Of a stretch of DNA of 64,000 nt, positions 44,206-52,533 are shown in pieces (position 1 is the stretch's first letter; every line of letters starts with the position of its first letter). The notes under the pieces were generated by a model. The model was not told the origin of the DNA and made no database searches. It was given only the letters and a program-made list of their open reading frames with translations. Source of the DNA: Sulfidibacterium sp964549335 (GTDB lineage Bacteria > Bacteroidota > Bacteroidia > Bacteroidales > F082). Where the stretch lies: assembly GCA_964549335.1 (NCBI GenBank), contig CAZJUQ010000017.1, forward strand, positions 78,329 to 142,328, read 5' to 3'. The translations under genes and the position numbers were made by a program.

Positions 44206-47200
44206 ATGAGACGCTTTACCTTATTATTAATATCTCTTTATTTTCTTGCCACGGGAGTTTCGTTTGCACAAGTAGCAATAAATGAAAGCGGTTCCTCTCC
44301 CGACAATTCGGCAATGTTGGATGTGCAAAGTACTCAAAAAGGGATGCTTGTTCCGAGGATGACTGCAAGCCAGCGTGACAATATAACGTCACCGGCTACC
44401 GGTTTGTTGGTGTATGTTACCGACGAAAGTAAATTCTATTTTTATAATGGTACCTCATGGCAAGCCATTGAAGCTTCGGGTACCGATAACGACTGGACAC
44501 GGTCGGGCAATTATGTTTATGTCGATTCTGACGATAGTGTGGGAATAGGAACAACAACACCATCTGCACGTCTCGACGTTAACGGAAGGATATCGGTATA
44601 TTCAGGTTCAAATTCGGTATTTGTTGGATACAATGCTGGAAAAGATGTTTCGTCCGGATCGCAGAATACAGGCTTGGGATACAATGCCTTGAATAACGCA
44701 TTAAGCAGTACCATCAATTACAATACCGCCGTAGGGTACAGTGCATTGGCAAGTTGCAGGGGGTCGAACAACACAGCTGTGGGTAATACCGCTCTCTCAA
44801 TGTCGAATATGCAAGGCGACGAAAATACCGTAATAGGTTCCGAAGCCATGAAAAGTAACCAGACGGGCAGTTACAACATAGCCATGGGTTACGAGTCGCT
44901 CTATTCCATTCTTGATGCCGACAATGTAATAGCAATAGGTAATAAGGCATTGTTCAAAAACCGCGGTGGAAACAAGCAGATAGCCATTGGAAACGAGGCT
45001 CTGTATTGGTCAAATCCGAGTGAGAATTACGGAAATATTGCAATTGGATATATGGCTTTGAATGAGAATACAACGGGTCAATACAATGTCGCCATCGGAA
45101 ATGAAACTTTGAAAAAAAATAATGACAGGGATAACAATGTGGCGGTAGGTATGTTTGCCTTGAATAATAACGGTAACGGTGCTACAGGTTCCGAAGCGGA
45201 AAAAAATGTTGCCGTGGGTACCTCTACTCTCTATAATAATTCAACGGGCTACAATAATACCGGTGTGGGTGACGCGGTTTTATATGGAAATACAACCGGA
45301 AACGACAATACCGGCTTCGGAAAATATGCTTTGTTCAAAAATACTACGGGAAGTTATAACGTAGCTGTGGGCAGCGGTGCACTTGACGAAAACCTCGTGG
45401 GTAACCGTTTGGTTGCTGTGGGCTACGGTGCTTTAACAAATGTATATAACAGGCACGATTTGGTTGCCGTGGGGTATAATGCTTTAAAACTGAACGGCGA
45501 AAGCGGTTTCCTCGTTGATTCCATGGATGCTACCGGAAATACAGCAGTAGGTGCTTTTTCAATGGCAAACAACAGAGGTGGTGCTTCCAATACGGCTCTC
45601 GGTTACTATTCGCTTTATACCAATTCAACAGCCGACTCGAATACGGCAATAGGGTTTAAAGCTCTGTATACAAACCAAACGGGAAAAGAAAATACTGCCC
45701 TCGGAAGCGTTGCTTTGCAATCAAACTCGTCGGGAAACTACAATACCGCCTCCGGTGTTGAAGCATTAACCAATAACACTTACGGAAATAAAAATACGGC
45801 TACGGGACATCAGGCATTGATGAATAACCTTACGGGAAACGAAAACAGCGCTTTCGGACAGGCGGCACTTATTAACAATACCAACGGAGAGAGGAATACG
45901 GCTGCCGGTTCATTGGCATTGTATTCCAATACTTCAGCAGGTGACAATGCGGCGTTCGGATATAAAGCCCTTTATTCGAATACCACAGGGGCGGGAAATG
46001 TTGCCGTTGGACGCAGCTCTTTGTTCGAAAACTCAACGGGAGCATACAATGTGGCTATAGGATATCTTGCCCTCCATCAAAGCAATGGCGACGGGCTGGT
46101 AGCTGTCGGCGATTCAGCCCTTTCCCTGAATACTGCTTCGGGAAATACTGCTTTGGGAAGTAAAGCTTTACAAAAAAATACCACCGCATCCTTTAACACG
46201 GCTTTAGGTCATCATGCCTTACAAAAAAATACCACCGCCGAAAATAATACCGCCGTGGGTTACGATGCCCTCTATTCAAACACGGAAGGCGAATACAACA
46301 ATGCCGTTGGAGCCTCAGCTTTAAGCAATAATACCACAGGTGATAAAAATACCGCTACCGGTTCGCTGGCACTTTTGCTGAACGAAACGGGAAGTAATAA
46401 TGTAGCCGTTGGATATTGTGCACTGCATAATAATTCCACGGGCAGCTACAATGTGGCTATCGGTCCCGAAGCTTTATATAACAACGATGAAAAGGAAGAT
46501 TTAATAGCAATAGGTTACAAGGCACTCTACAAAAACGGAAGCGGGTCGCCGGGAACTTTAGAAGCTGTTTCCAATTTGGCCATCGGGTCAAATGCATTAT
46601 ACAACAATACTGTCGGCAGTTATAATATTGCCATTGGTACCAGTGTCTTGGAACAAAATACCAGTGGAGATAATAATGTGGGTTTGGGAACTCTTAAAAA
46701 GAACACCACAGGTTACAACAATGTGGCTATCGGTTCGGGGGCATTGGGAGATAATACAACAGGATATTGTAATGTTGCTGTCGGAGTAAATGCTCTGAAT
46801 TTGATTGCCGGAGGAAATTACAACACTGCAATAGGTTATTACTCTTTTAAGGCTTCTTCCTCCTCTTCCGATACCAATTCAACGGCATTGGGTCATGCTG
46901 CAACCGTTACCGCAAGCGATCAGGTGAGAATAGGTGACGCTCTCGTTAAAAGTATCGGCGGATATGCCGATTGGACCAACTTGTCGGACCGCAGGTTTAA
47001 AAAAGATATTCGCGAAAATGTTCCGGGACTTGATTTTATCTTAAAGTTAAGACCGGTAACTTACCACCTTGATGTTACCGCCTTGAATGATTTTCTGCAA
47101 ATCCCCGATAGCCTCCGGATATTGAAACGTGAAAAACAGAAAGAGGCAATTGTGCAAACGGGATTTATCGCACAAGAGGTTGAGCAGGCGGCTCAAGAGG

Positions 47201-47409
47201 TGGGCTTTGATTTCAGCGGAGTGGATAAACCTAAAAACGAACATGACCATTACGGATTGCGATATGCCGAATTTGTGGTCCCGCTTGTAAAAGCCGTACA
47301 AGAACAGCAGAAAACAATAGAACGACAAAATGAAAAAATAAACCGTCTCGAAGAGATGGTGCGTCAACAAAACAAATTGATTCATACTTTGTTGAATAAA
47401 ATCGAATGA
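44206..47409 (+). CDS. giant repeat fibre with C-terminal S74 chaperone (tail-fibre-like)
   Basis: 1067-aa exported protein. Signal peptide 1-22 (ends SFAQ). Residues about 23-150 are the usual N-terminal head (SPDNSAMLDVQSTQKGML, LLVYVTDES) of Bacteroidota tail-fibre-domain proteins. Residues 155-906 contain about 43 tandem copies of a 17-residue unit with the core T-A-x-G-x-x-A-L-x-x-N-T-T-G-x-x-N, predicted to form a beta-helical trimer. The end holds a peptidase S74 intramolecular chaperone domain: S927 and K932 in SDRRFKKDI are the expected self-cleavage dyad, followed by GFIAQEVEQ and a C-terminal coiled coil (about 1035-1067). S74 domains trimerise the stalk and then cut themselves off. 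No phage genes are nearby, so it is a cellular surface fibre rather than a phage part. Confidence 0.9.
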   Translation: MRRFTLLLISLYFLATGVSFAQVAINESGSSPDNSAMLDVQSTQKGMLVPRMTASQRDNITSPATGLLVYVTDESKFYFYNGTSWQAIEASGTDNDWTRSGNYVYVDSDDSVGIGTTTPSARLDVNGRISVYSGSNSVFVGYNAGKDVSSGSQNTGLGYNALNNALSSTINYNTAVGYSALASCRGSNNTAVGNTALSMSNMQGDENTVIGSEAMKSNQTGSYNIAMGYESLYSILDADNVIAIGNKALFKNRGGNKQIAIGNEALYWSNPSENYGNIAIGYMALNENTTGQYNVAIGNETLKKNNDRDNNVAVGMFALNNNGNGATGSEAEKNVAVGTSTLYNNSTGYNNTGVGDAVLYGNTTGNDNTGFGKYALFKNTTGSYNVAVGSGALDENLVGNRLVAVGYGALTNVYNRHDLVAVGYNALKLNGESGFLVDSMDATGNTAVGAFSMANNRGGASNTALGYYSLYTNSTADSNTAIGFKALYTNQTGKENTALGSVALQSNSSGNYNTASGVEALTNNTYGNKNTATGHQALMNNLTGNENSAFGQAALINNTNGERNTAAGSLALYSNTSAGDNAAFGYKALYSNTTGAGNVAVGRSSLFENSTGAYNVAIGYLALHQSNGDGLVAVGDSALSLNTASGNTALGSKALQKNTTASFNTALGHHALQKNTTAENNTAVGYDALYSNTEGEYNNAVGASALSNNTTGDKNTATGSLALLLNETGSNNVAVGYCALHNNSTGSYNVAIGPEALYNNDEKEDLIAIGYKALYKNGSGSPGTLEAVSNLAIGSNALYNNTVGSYNIAIGTSVLEQNTSGDNNVGLGTLKKNTTGYNNVAIGSGALGDNTTGYCNVAVGVNALNLIAGGNYNTAIGYYSFKASSSSSDTNSTALGHAATVTASDQVRIGDALVKSIGGYADWTNLSDRRFKKDIRENVPGLDFILKLRPVTYHLDVTALNDFLQIPDSLRILKREKQKEAIVQTGFIAQEVEQAAQEVGFDFSGVDKPKNEHDHYGLRYAEFVVPLVKAVQEQQKTIERQNEKINRLEEMVRQQNKLIHTLLNKIE
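44668..46923 (+). repeat. about 43 tandem 17-codon repeats inside the fibre gene
   Basis: Most units are 51 nt; a few are 45-78 nt because of loop changes. The nucleotide copies are diverged, but adjacent ones share exact stretches, e.g. the 20-nt match at 46168-46187 and 46219-46238, 51 nt apart. Unit number could change by recombination. Confidence 0.85.
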
Positions 47410-47481
47410 GTGGTTTGACGGTATTTATGATATCGTCAGGCGTCTCATAACCAAAGGTAGGAATTTGGTCGCTTTTTTTGA

Positions 47482-47510
47482 AAGTCTGTCGTTTCCGGCA
47501 GGCTTTTTTT
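47482..47510 (+). terminator. Rho-independent terminator of the fibre gene
   Basis: Stem AAGTCTGTCG (47482-47491) / CGGCAGGCTT (47496-47505) with two G-T pairs, TTTC loop, and T run to 47510. Confidence 0.8.
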
Positions 47511-47559
47511 ATTGGCTTTTTTTACCGGAATCCTTATGTCTTTCTACCGCTTTATTTTG

Positions 47560-47567
47560 TATTTTTG
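47560..47567 (+). promoter_or_regulatory. -7 promoter element of the suf operon
   Basis: TATTTTTG, perfect match, 33 nt before the sufB ATG. No IscR-like or Fur-like palindrome is evident nearby. Confidence 0.55.
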
Positions 47568-47600
47568 CAACTCAATTTAAAATTGTTCTAAATAGATGTC

Positions 47601-49055
47601 ATGAGTGACAACGGGAAGAAAAACAGGGTAATTGATGAGGTTACAAAAAACGAATATAAATACGGGTTTGTTACCGATATTGAATCGGAACAGGCTCCGA
47701 AAGGGCTTAATGAAGACATCATAAGGTACATTTCGAAAAAGAAGAACGAACCTGAATGGTTGCTCGACTTTCGATTGAAAGCATACCGTCATTGGCTAAC
47801 GTTAAAAGAACCGGATTGGGCGTTACTGCACCACCCTCCAATTGATTATCAGGATATAATTTACTATTCGGCACCGAAACCTAAAAAGGAGTTGGAAAGT
47901 CTGGATGAGGTTGACCCCGAACTGCTTGAAACTTTTAACAAGTTGGGAATTTCGCTGGAAGAGCAAAAACGTCTTGCCGGTGTTGCCGTGGACGCCGTTA
48001 TTGACAGTGTGTCGGTAAAAACAACTTTTCAGGAGAGTTTGGCAAAACACGATATTATTTTTTGTTCCATCAGCGATGCCATAAAAAATCATCCTGATTT
48101 GGTAAAAAAATATCTTGGAAAGGTGGTGCCCTATACCGATAACTATTTTGCCGCATTAAATTCCGCTGTTTTCAGTGACGGTTCGTTTTGTTATATTCCG
48201 AAAGGTGTACGGTGTCCCGTTGAACTTTCAACATATTTCCGCATCAATGCCGCCAATACCGGTCAGTTTGAACGTACTTTGTTGATTGCCGACGAAGGAG
48301 GTTATGTGAGTTATCTTGAGGGTTGTACGGCACCTATGCGCGACGAAAACCAATTGCATGCAGCCATTGTGGAAATTATTGCCCTCGATGATGCCGAAGT
48401 GAAATATTCAACCGTTCAAAACTGGTATCCCGGCGATAAAGAGGGGAGGGGAGGAATATACAACTTCGTTACCAAGCGAGGGTTATGCAAAGGAAAAAAC
48501 TCCAAAATAAGCTGGACTCAAGTGGAAACGGGCTCGGCTATTACATGGAAGTATCCCAGTTGTATCTTAAAAGGGGACAACTCGGTGGGGGAATTTTATT
48601 CCGTTGCCGTTACAAACAACCACCAGCAAGCCGATACGGGAACAAAGATGATTCACATTGGAAAAAACACCAAAAGTACCATCATTTCAAAAGGAATATC
48701 GGCGGGAAAAAGCAACAACAGCTACCGCGGTTTGGTTAAAGTTTCGAAAAATGCCCATAACGCCCGCAACTTCTCGCAGTGCGATTCGCTGCTTCTGGGC
48801 GATAAATGCGGAGCTCACACTTTCCCGTATATAGAGTCGGGAAACGATACGGCGATACTTGAACACGAAGCCACAACCTCAAAAATTTCGGAAGAGCAGC
48901 TCTTTTACTGTCAGCAAAGGGGGATTGATAAAGAAAAAGCAATAGGATTGATAGTTAACGGTTATGCAAAACAGGTGCTGAACAAGTTGCCTATGGAATT
49001 TGCCGTGGAAGCCCAAAAATTACTTGCAATTACCCTTGAAGGGAGTGTGGGATAA
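47601..49055 (+). CDS. sufB: Fe-S cluster assembly protein SufB
   Basis: Scaffold subunit of the SufBCD complex, where [Fe-S] clusters are built. 484 aa, normal length. Typical segments are PEWLLDFRLKAYRHW near residue 55, then the beta-helix with FSDGSFCYIPKGVRCP, YLEGCTAPM and the C-terminal NDTAILEHEA-TTSKISEEQLFYCQQRG. Conserved cysteines of SufB (GCTAP, CQQRG) are present. First gene of sufB-sufC-sufD-sufS. Confidence 0.97.
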   Translation: MSDNGKKNRVIDEVTKNEYKYGFVTDIESEQAPKGLNEDIIRYISKKKNEPEWLLDFRLKAYRHWLTLKEPDWALLHHPPIDYQDIIYYSAPKPKKELESLDEVDPELLETFNKLGISLEEQKRLAGVAVDAVIDSVSVKTTFQESLAKHDIIFCSISDAIKNHPDLVKKYLGKVVPYTDNYFAALNSAVFSDGSFCYIPKGVRCPVELSTYFRINAANTGQFERTLLIADEGGYVSYLEGCTAPMRDENQLHAAIVEIIALDDAEVKYSTVQNWYPGDKEGRGGIYNFVTKRGLCKGKNSKISWTQVETGSAITWKYPSCILKGDNSVGEFYSVAVTNNHQQADTGTKMIHIGKNTKSTIISKGISAGKSNNSYRGLVKVSKNAHNARNFSQCDSLLLGDKCGAHTFPYIESGNDTAILEHEATTSKISEEQLFYCQQRGIDKEKAIGLIVNGYAKQVLNKLPMEFAVEAQKLLAITLEGSVG

Positions 49056-49094
49056 AGTGATTTTACAAATTGAAAAATTGACAAAAAAGATAAT

Positions 49095-49850
49095 ATGTTA
49101 TTAAATATAAGAGATTTACATGTTTCCATAAACGGAAAAGAGATAATAAAAGGGTTGGATTTCAGCGTTAACAGGGGTGAAGTACATGCCATTATGGGAC
49201 CCAACGGAACGGGTAAGAGTACTTTGGCTGCTGCCATTACCGGTAAAGAGGGATACGAAATTACCAAAGGCCGGATTATCTACAAAGATGAGGTTATTAA
49301 CGGTTGGGAACCCGATAAACGTGCCAACGAAGGTATTTTCCTCAGTTTTCAATATCCGGTGGAAATACCTGGGGTTAGTATGACCAATTTTATGCGTACC
49401 GCCGTTAATGCCAAACGCGAATACAAAGGTTTGCCCCCCATGCCGGCAGGCGAATTTTTACGCTTGATGGAAGAGAAAAAAAGAGTTGTTGAGATTCATT
49501 CGAAGTTGACAAACCGTTCGGTAAACGAAGGTTTCTCGGGTGGCGAAAAAAAGAAAAATGAGATATTTCAAATGGCTATGCTCGAACCCGAACTCTCAAT
49601 ACTCGATGAAACGGACTCGGGTTTGGATATCGATGCTCTGAAGGTGGTGGCTAAAGGGGTAAACACGCTTCGTTCCCCAAATAATGCTTTTATCGTTATT
49701 ACCCACTATCAACGTTTGCTCGATTATATAGAACCCGATTTTGTTCATGTGATGTTTAACGGGAAAATAGTAAAATCGGGTGGCAAAGGGCTTGCCCTTG
49801 AACTCGAAGAGAGAGGTTACGATTGGATTAAAGAGCAATTTGAAGATTAA
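49095..49850 (+). CDS. sufC: Fe-S cluster assembly ATPase SufC
   Basis: ABC-type ATPase that powers the SufBCD scaffold. 251 aa: Walker A GPNGTGKST (35-43), signature FSGGEKKKNE (147-156), Walker B SILDETDSGLD (168-178) and the SufC-specific IVITHYQRLL. It lies 39 nt after sufB and 13 nt before sufD. Confidence 0.98.
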   Translation: MLLNIRDLHVSINGKEIIKGLDFSVNRGEVHAIMGPNGTGKSTLAAAITGKEGYEITKGRIIYKDEVINGWEPDKRANEGIFLSFQYPVEIPGVSMTNFMRTAVNAKREYKGLPPMPAGEFLRLMEEKKRVVEIHSKLTNRSVNEGFSGGEKKKNEIFQMAMLEPELSILDETDSGLDIDALKVVAKGVNTLRSPNNAFIVITHYQRLLDYIEPDFVHVMFNGKIVKSGGKGLALELEERGYDWIKEQFED

Positions 49851-49863
49851 AGGGAATGTTTTT

Positions 49864-51279
49864 ATGAAACCGGTAACAAAAAGAAGATACCCCTCGGAAA
49901 CCGCAATGTTCGACTTTTTCGAAAATGTCCTGAAAAAACGGCAGGGTTCCGAACACCCTATGGTTACAGCCCGTAGAAATGAAGGGTTAAAAGCATTCGG
50001 GAAACTGGGGTTCCCCCGGAAACATCTGGAAAAGTGGCGTAATACCGACCTCTCGGCATTCTACGGAAAACAGTGGAAAATACCGCCGGTTGCCGAACCA
50101 TACAAAAAAGCTTTAAGCGATATATTTTTGTGTGAAGTCCACGGATTTAACACAAAAGTTCTTTCCATACTAAACGGACATTATTATGCTCCTGAAAAAC
50201 AAAAACTTATTACCTGTGAAAACGGCCTGGTTGCAGGTAGCATTGCCGAAGCCCAAAAGGCTTTTCCCATACTGTTTCAAAATTATTACGGAACCTTGAA
50301 CAGGGAATACAAACACGGGTTTACCGCTTTGAATGATGCCTTGCAAACCGACGGGATATTTATCTACGTTCCCGACAACGTGAAAGTTAATGATACTTTC
50401 CAGTTGATAAAAATCCTTAATTCGCCCGGCAGTATGGTGAATACAAGAAACATGATTGTCCTTGGCAAAAACAGTAAACTTACCTTTTTACATTGCGACG
50501 ACTCGGTAAATCATCAACCGGGTTTCAGTAATACGGTAACCGAGATTTTTATGGGGGAAAATTCCACCCTGGATTTGTATAAATTGCAAAACCTTAACGA
50601 CGAATCCGTGTTGTTGAACCATACTTTTGTAAGGCAACATGCAAACAGCACTCTTAACCTCAATGTCCTTTCGTTAAACGGGGGGAATATACGTAACGAA
50701 ATCCAAACCTTTTTGGATGGCGAGGGTGCCGTAGCCAATCTGTCGGGGTTGTACCTTGCCGATAAAAAGCAGCATATCGACAATCAGGTTTATGTCCGTC
50801 ACAATGTTCCCAACTGCGATAGTTATGAACTCTTCAAGGGGATTCTCGACGACGAAGCCACGGCGGTGTTTAACGGATACATCTTTGTTGAACGCAATGC
50901 CCAACAAACAAATGCTTTTCAAAAAAACAGCAATATTCTTATGAAGCCGTCGGCACGTATCAACACAATGCCGTTTTTGGAAATTTATGCCGATGATGTA
51001 AAATGTAGCCACGGTGCCACCGTCGGACAACTCGACGACGAAGCGCTCTTTTATATGCGGCAGCGGGGAATACCGTTTAAAGATGCAAGATTGTTGTTGT
51101 TAAATGCATTTACCGCCGAAGTGTCGGACAAAATAGACATAGAGGCACTGCGAATAAACATTGAGGATATGGTAAAACGCCGTTTGCGCGGGGAACTCTC
51201 CATTTGCGACAGATGTGTGTTACACTGCAGCCGCCCCGAACAACCTGTTGAATTTGATATAGATTTAAGCAAAATATAA
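49864..51279 (+). CDS. sufD: Fe-S cluster assembly protein SufD
   Basis: Partner of SufB in the scaffold. 471 aa from the ATG at 49864; a GTG at 49780 would put 28 codons inside sufC and has no family support. Residues about 40-65 carry GFPRKHLEKWRNTD, a SufD hallmark. The beta-helix follows, and the C-terminal HGATVGQLDDEALFYMRQRGI shared with SufB holds the conserved His near residue 379. It is slightly longer than many SufD proteins (about 430-450). sufS starts 5 nt after its stop. Confidence 0.96.
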   Translation: MKPVTKRRYPSETAMFDFFENVLKKRQGSEHPMVTARRNEGLKAFGKLGFPRKHLEKWRNTDLSAFYGKQWKIPPVAEPYKKALSDIFLCEVHGFNTKVLSILNGHYYAPEKQKLITCENGLVAGSIAEAQKAFPILFQNYYGTLNREYKHGFTALNDALQTDGIFIYVPDNVKVNDTFQLIKILNSPGSMVNTRNMIVLGKNSKLTFLHCDDSVNHQPGFSNTVTEIFMGENSTLDLYKLQNLNDESVLLNHTFVRQHANSTLNLNVLSLNGGNIRNEIQTFLDGEGAVANLSGLYLADKKQHIDNQVYVRHNVPNCDSYELFKGILDDEATAVFNGYIFVERNAQQTNAFQKNSNILMKPSARINTMPFLEIYADDVKCSHGATVGQLDDEALFYMRQRGIPFKDARLLLLNAFTAEVSDKIDIEALRINIEDMVKRRLRGELSICDRCVLHCSRPEQPVEFDIDLSKI

Positions 51280-51284
51280 GTATT

Positions 51285-52502
51285 ATGGCATATTCCGTTA
51301 ATAATGTGCGAAACGATTTTCCCCTCTTATTGCGGAAAGTTGACGGAAAACCGTTGGTATATCTCGATAATGGCGCTACAACGCAAAAGCCTGCCGCGGT
51401 AATCGAAAGAATAACAAAATATTACCTCGAAGAGAACAGTAATGTTCATCGCGGTGCCCACCGTTTGAGCCAACTTGCCACCGATGCATACGAGAATGCG
51501 CGCAACTTTGTGGCGGATTTTATCAATGCCGGAGAGAGCAGCGAGGTTATATTTACAAAAGGAACCACCGAGAGCATCAACCTGCTGTCAACGGTTTTGG
51601 AACCTTGGGTGACACCGGGTGACGAAATAGTGGTCTCGGCAATGGAACATCATTCCAACCTCGTTCCCTGGCAACAGTTGTGCATTAAACGTAAAGCAAA
51701 GTTGAAAATTTTGCCCGTTGACCTCCAAGGTAATTTGGATTTGGAGATGCTCAATAAAATACTTAATCACAAAACCAAGTTGCTTGCCGTTACACACATC
51801 TCAAATGTTTTGGGAACGGTAAATCCGGTGAAACAGATTGTGAAAATTGCCCATGATGCCGGTGTGCCGGTATTGATAGACGGTGCACAGGGAATAGCAC
51901 ATGCCGAAGTCGATGTTAAAGATTTGGGAGTTGACTTTTATGTTTTTAGCGGACATAAAGTTTATGCCCCGATGGGAATAGGTGTGCTTTACGGACGTAA
52001 AACATGGCTGAGGCGTTTACCCCCTTATCAATACGGCGGCGAAATGATAGACCGTGTCAGTTTCGAAGAGACAACTTTTAACCAACTTCCGTACAAATAC
52101 GAAGCGGGGACACCAAATGTCGAAGGTGCAATAGCGCTGGAAGCGGCTTTAAAGTATCTGAAATCGGCAGGTAAGGAGAAAGTTTTCGACCACGAATCCA
52201 AACTGCTGACGGCAGCGGAGGAAAGACTGAAAAATATCGAGGGAGTGAGAATTATCGGAAATGCACACAATAAAGCTGCGGTACTCTCTTTTGTGGTTAA
52301 CGGTATTCATCATTACGATTTGGGTACCCTGTTGGATAAAATGGGTGTTGCCGTGCGTACAGGACATCATTGCGCACAACCTCTTATGGATTTTTTGGGT
52401 CTCAGGGGTACCGTCAGGGCATCTTTTGCAATGTACAATACATTGGAAGATGTTGATATATTTGCCGGAGCCTTGGAAAAAGCTGTTAACATGTTAAGAT
52501 GA
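51285..52502 (+). CDS. sufS: cysteine desulfurase SufS
   Basis: PLP enzyme that takes sulfur from L-cysteine for Fe-S assembly. 405 aa, type II (SufS/CsdA) desulfurase. PLP lysine K225 in SGHKVYAP and the persulfide cysteine C363 in TGHHCAQPLM are both present; YLDNGATTQKP opens the fold. The usual partner SufE or SufU is not encoded in the cluster. A peptidase gene begins 31 nt later and may be read through. Confidence 0.97.
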   Translation: MAYSVNNVRNDFPLLLRKVDGKPLVYLDNGATTQKPAAVIERITKYYLEENSNVHRGAHRLSQLATDAYENARNFVADFINAGESSEVIFTKGTTESINLLSTVLEPWVTPGDEIVVSAMEHHSNLVPWQQLCIKRKAKLKILPVDLQGNLDLEMLNKILNHKTKLLAVTHISNVLGTVNPVKQIVKIAHDAGVPVLIDGAQGIAHAEVDVKDLGVDFYVFSGHKVYAPMGIGVLYGRKTWLRRLPPYQYGGEMIDRVSFEETTFNQLPYKYEAGTPNVEGAIALEAALKYLKSAGKEKVFDHESKLLTAAEERLKNIEGVRIIGNAHNKAAVLSFVVNGIHHYDLGTLLDKMGVAVRTGHHCAQPLMDFLGLRGTVRASFAMYNTLEDVDIFAGALEKAVNMLR

Positions 52503-52533
52503 AACATGATGGTTTAATACAAATTGATAAAAA

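Noticed and set aside
44668..46923. CRISPR-like periodic repeat
   Set aside because: The period is 51 nt and in frame, units differ at nucleotide level, and there are no spacers; it is a protein repeat.
44206..47409. Prophage tail-fibre gene
   Set aside because: It has a signal peptide and a cellular promoter setting, and no phage structural, lysis or integrase gene occurs nearby.
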